From positions 12,282,591-12,346,590 of the forward strand of contig NC_049980.1 of NCBI RefSeq assembly GCF_000003815.2: a stretch of DNA of 64,000 bases. Reading direction: 5' to 3'. The first letter of the stretch is position 1; every line of letters begins with the position of its first letter. The position numbers and the translations under genes are program-made. This document shows, in pieces, positions 60,626 through 64,000 of this stretch. Below the pieces are notes generated by a model. That model made no database searches. It was not told the DNA's origin and saw only the letters and a list, made by a program, of their open reading frames with translations. This DNA comes from Branchiostoma floridae (taxonomy: Eukaryota > Chordata > Leptocardii > Amphioxiformes > Branchiostomatidae).

Positions 60626-62100
60626 AACAAGATAACTCAAGAACGGCTGAATGGATTAGTTTCATACTTGGTGTGTTGGTGGGGTGCGATAAAAGCTGGA
60701 AGTGATTAGATTTTGGGCCCCCTAGCGGCTTTCCTTGGTACTGCAGCGCAACTTCCGGTTTTGCTATCTCGTGTTTTGAACACGCTATGGTCACGATTTT
60801 TAAGTGTTAGATAGCTCTTGTGCTCAGAAATAAGTGACATAAGTTTTGGCCCCCTACCGACTAAGTTTGGGATAGCAGGGGCATTTTTGTCAAAAACTTC
60901 TGAAGAGGATAACTCAAGAAGGGAACAATGGATTTCCATGATTTTTGGTATGTAGGTACCTTAGACAATGTTGTACAAGATAAGATACTAATTATGCAAA
61001 ATAGGAGGACATTTGCATAATTAATGAGAATATTCTATCATAGCAGTTTTTTCAAGGTATCTCTTGTCCCGGACATAATATAGTCTTGACATTTGGGTGG
61101 TAGATAGCTTGCAGTGTCATGACAAAGTGGGGCAGATTTCAGCCCCCTAACATGTACTTTCGGAACTGCAGGGGCGTTTTTGTCAAGACATTCCAAAGAC
61201 GATAACTGCAGAAAGGATTGACGGATTGGCATCATTTTAGGGTTGCAGGTAGCTTAGGCAAAGGTGTTCATAATGATATACATGTTATGCAAATGAGGAC
61301 CTTATTTGTATAATTAATGAGGAAATTGTATAATACCATTATTAGCAATAACTGGACTTCAATAAATGTAACACTTATTAATTATGATAGATGGAATATA
61401 AGCAGATACCAAATATGGTAATGAGGAACTTATTTGCATAATTTATGTAAAAATTGCAAAGCCACTTTATGTCTAATGATTGGAATTTTATACTTGTGAC
61501 ATGTGTACGTTAGTCAATGATGAACAACACCACGCATAAATTATGTTAATGCATTAGTCAATTGCATGAAATTTACAAAAGCTCTAAATTTTCATGGAGG
61601 TATGAAGTCGCCGAACTCTAGTCTTATTTGTGTTGTGAATGAAATGAACTGATTGAGATTTAAACAATTCTTGTGATTGTCACTCCTCCTATTCTCCCTA
61701 GTACGTTTAATGAAGAAAAACGTCTCAAGCTATAAATATACATGAATCTGTTCAAATTTCAACCTTGATGATCTACGGCATGTCTAAAGTCCCTGTGTCA
61801 CATTCAGGAGAATGCATTTTAGAATCAGCCGGAGCCTCTGATTTTGATGCTGTTGAAGTTGAACATACATATAACTATTATTTTGTTTGTCTCCCTTTGT
61901 GTACAGAAGCCAACTTTGCCAGTGACCAGAAAAGGGAAATCGTACCATTGAAGATGACGACGTACTATCCTGACAACTGGTTAGGCATGCTGATTTCTGG
62001 AAAGTACTACGTCGACTTCTCTTCGCCTGGGCCTCTCGATGATAAACTGAAGGAACTGGAGTTCCAAATTGAGAACAGGCTGAAGAAGCTGGCTCAATGA
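53925..62100 (+). CDS. KY (kyphoscoliosis)-type pseudo-transglutaminase fused to a TIR domain
   Basis: Seven exons join in frame to 696 aa: 53925-54083, 55674-55894, 56260-57458, 57918-57971, 59077-59213, 60317-60443 and 61907-62100. Residues 1-53 start MGLVCS, an N-myristoylation motif with a neighbouring Cys, and hold CPVC. Residues 60-215 form a KY/hillarin transglutaminase-like domain (FEGLVDYLTG, SDVERFWVLFHWI, SSWNEVTINGRRGLVDC, FLSQPTHFATAHFPDNKSHQ). The catalytic Cys position appears to be Thr115 and the His of HAWN is Ser159, while Asp174 remains, so a pseudoenzyme is likely. Two KY-type beta domains follow (about 250-342 and 425-526), split by a basic Ser-rich linker. Residues 561-690 are a TIR domain: YHIMISYSW, VWLDKDEMGG, IVIIAFSEDYVISDNC and PDNWLG, with Glu604 near the NADase glutamate position. 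The TIR is spread over the last three exons. Role is inference: membrane-anchored innate signalling or NAD+ hydrolysis. Confidence 0.85.
56104..56178. repeat. Microsatellite (CT)n then (TTTC)n
   Basis: TCTCTCTCTC passes into TTTCTTTCTTTC in the intron before the long KY exon. It doubles as an extended pyrimidine tract about 90 bases before the acceptor at 56258-56259. Confidence 0.9.
58795..58985. repeat. Dispersed repeat shared with 53105-53280
   Basis: AGCAAAAGCTTGCCGGCC, CAAGTCTTG, CTTGCAAACTTT and GGCTTAAGTC appear in the same order as at 53105-53280, with moderate identity. It lies in a KY-TIR intron. Confidence 0.5.
60549..61600. mobile_element. 1.05-kb inverted-terminal element, CCTCCATGAAA ends
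   Basis: CCTCCATGAAA (60549-60559) is matched by TTTCATGGAGG (61590-61600). The left end is itself a hairpin (CCTCCATGAA/TTCATGGAGG-like at 60549-60570), followed by a (GTCT)n run. The interior repeats AACTCAAGAA and CCCCCTAGCGGCTTTCC, shared with 4989-6090, and three ATGCAAAT/ATTTGCAT pairs. There is no coding capacity. It lies in the last intron of the KY-TIR gene. Confidence 0.65.
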
Positions 62101-64000
62101 ACAGTGCTAAACTATGACTTCAGCCCTCCTGCAAAAGTGCGCAAGAAATATTGTGACTTTCTTAATGCCGTAGTCTTAGCCCTTCAATGTGCTTTAACAG
62201 TTGATACTGAACAAGTTCCAACCAACTCGTATGTCCCGAATTGAGGTCATTGACCTCGCTCGCCAGGCAGAACAACTGTCTATGGACTATACCGCACTAC
62301 TTTCAGGATGGAGGTGTCCAACTTCAAAGCTGAAGTAAATAAAAATACTGCTTGGACCGGGGCCCAAACGTATCATGTTTCTTTGAGACCTTAGGAATTA
62401 CCCACATACCAAAATTCACACAAATCCAATAAAATTATCTTCAATTATAGTCGCGAATACACGACCAGAAACAATACCTGTGTCTGTGGCAAAACTCTTT
62501 CTCGGAGGTAGATTTGAATAGCTGTTCTTTTGTACTGTCTGGTAACGACCAGAGCTTTCTTTTCCGTACCACGAAACGTATTGCTATCCTATTGCAAGAA
62601 TGCTGCTAGACTAAGCTGTTTTACAAGAGTCACCCACAGTACTACATGTATGTAGGTAGAATTTGATATCCATAGAAGGTGTCTAAACTCTTACGTTTCA
62701 AAATCACTTTGGCTTACAAGTGGAACTTTCACTCAACCTGCCATACTGTAACTAGAAAACAGTTACTGTAAACTGAAGAGATGTTAATAGTAGTACATGG
62801 ATAAGTAACGAGCAGAACTTAAGTCACATCTCAAGGTGACCCTCTCTGCAACAACCATCACACAATGTGCTTATGTCTGTTGAGGACATACCGCTAAGAG
62901 TGACCTATTGACGTAAGCAGTAGGTCTACTGTAGGAACTCGAGTCAAAAATATCCTAGAAGCATGCGCATGCCCCCATTAGTGAAGTATCTGCAGTAGTT
63001 CCACTTTGGGCGATATGTGTATGTGGGACTCTTATCCCCTGTTTGATAGAAGAGCTCGATGTTCAATAAACCTGCACACTTCAAACGAATCATATCTCAA
63101 GTGATGTACAACAAAAAGACTGGGGGCAGCATTTAAAGTAGTACGGAGTGAACCGTCTGTAACAAATTGAACCAGATTGGTGAAGAAAAGTAATGTGTTG
63201 ATTTGAAATATTCCTTTGCTCTTTCCTCACATCACCACTTCTTTGTTTTTCTACTCTTCAGTCTCCTTTTCAAGCCCCGGTCACACACAGCATGATGTAC
63301 CTACATACACGATGGAACTTAAATCCGAAACTATCTTGCTCCATATGTGGTAGATTCAGTGAGATGCAGCAACAGTACATACAGATAGATGAAACATATA
63401 TATTAAACAGATCATAGATCTCGAGATCATAGACGCCATAGGTAATGGTGAGATGACGATGTTGTTACGAAGACAAATACATGGGTAAATTGTAGGTTAA
63501 CCAGCCATAGCAGAGCGTCTTGGGACGAAAATGCGACTGTCTCCATGAAATATTCTGATTATGAAAATGACGTTCACATCTGCATGATCTACCTTTGGTT
63601 ATGTATTCACATGTATTTATGTTTTGTACACACAATTATTAATCATGCAAATTAGGGACGCATTTGCATAATTGGTATCTGCTTATCTTCCACCTACCAC
63701 AAACTACAAGCATCTACCTGGCTCCGTGGTGAGGAAATAAGTCCTCCGGCCGGCCGAATCCCCTACATGTAGCGTACTATTGACTCTATTCGTCCAATTT
63801 CTACTATTAGACCATGAGTCCTATGATGGAAATTTAAAACACTGTAAATATAGACATTCCTAATCAAATATCCAAATTAATTCCTAATTTGCAGAATGTG
63901 CACTTCATTTATGTGCATCTCTGCCTATTAAGATACATACTTAATACCATAGAAAACGGTAATTCCTCTGTTCCGCTGTTCTCCTTGGAATTAAAAAAAA
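62101..64000. other. 3' flank of the KY-TIR gene, no gene seen
   Basis: A poly(A) signal AATAAA lies at 62338-62343, 240 bases after the stop. The rest is non-coding as far as I can see. A further ATGCAAAT/ATTTGCAT pair lies at 63645-63671, followed by a phrase (CTACCTGGCTCCG, near 63717) related to those near 6882 and 16212. Confidence 0.5.
62338..62343 (+). terminator. Poly(A) signal AATAAA for the KY-TIR gene
   Basis: AATAAA is 240 bases downstream of the stop codon and is the first good candidate. Confidence 0.5.

Overview
The window reads as animal nuclear DNA: intron-rich genes with clean GT-AG junctions, short exons, dense small inverted-repeat elements and microsatellites. The gene set (FKBP12, an ST3Gal-type sialyltransferase, a prokineticin-like peptide, TRAPPC12, EIPR1, CFAP68, and a KY-domain plus TIR-domain protein) and the abundant MITE-like repeats fit an invertebrate deuterostome, most likely a lancelet (Branchiostoma). 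The species assignment is inference.

Layout. 850-4556 (-) is a complete six-exon FKBP1A gene; its last intron has the hallmarks of a U12-type AT-AC intron. 4557-10150 has no convincing gene and holds degenerate repeats and a tandem duplication. 10151-14690 (+) is a complete nine-exon sialyltransferase of the ST3Gal family. 14691-19287 is intergenic. 19288-20339 (+) is a two-exon secreted ten-cysteine peptide of the prokineticin/astakine type. 20340-25733 is intergenic, with a 17-unit minisatellite. 25734-40811 (-) is TRAPPC12 in twelve coding exons; its introns hold a 2-kb foldback element and several MITEs. It is head-to-head with EIPR1 (41627-46010, +), sharing a promoter of about 200 bp. 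One EIPR1 exon is probably lost in a 290-base assembly gap. 47076-47573 (-) is CFAP68, a ciliary doublet microtubule protein, with a TATA box and an RFX-type X-box upstream. 49562-51541 (+) is an unrecognised single-pass membrane protein; its 3' end is followed by a 100-N gap and a duplicated block that looks like two haplotypes laid end to end. 53925-62100 (+) is the most unusual gene: a putatively N-myristoylated protein with a transglutaminase-like KY core that lacks its catalytic Cys and His, KY-type beta domains, and a C-terminal TIR domain.

Functional themes. TRAPPC12 (TRAPPIII tethering) and EIPR1 (EARP/GARP partner) both act in endosome-Golgi traffic; they are also neighbours in human at 2p25.3, so this looks like old microsynteny. 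The KY-TIR protein is the best candidate for something undescribed: a scaffold-like pseudo-transglutaminase joined to a TIR signalling or NADase module. No tRNA, rRNA, CRISPR or convincing retroviral or Polinton-like element was found.
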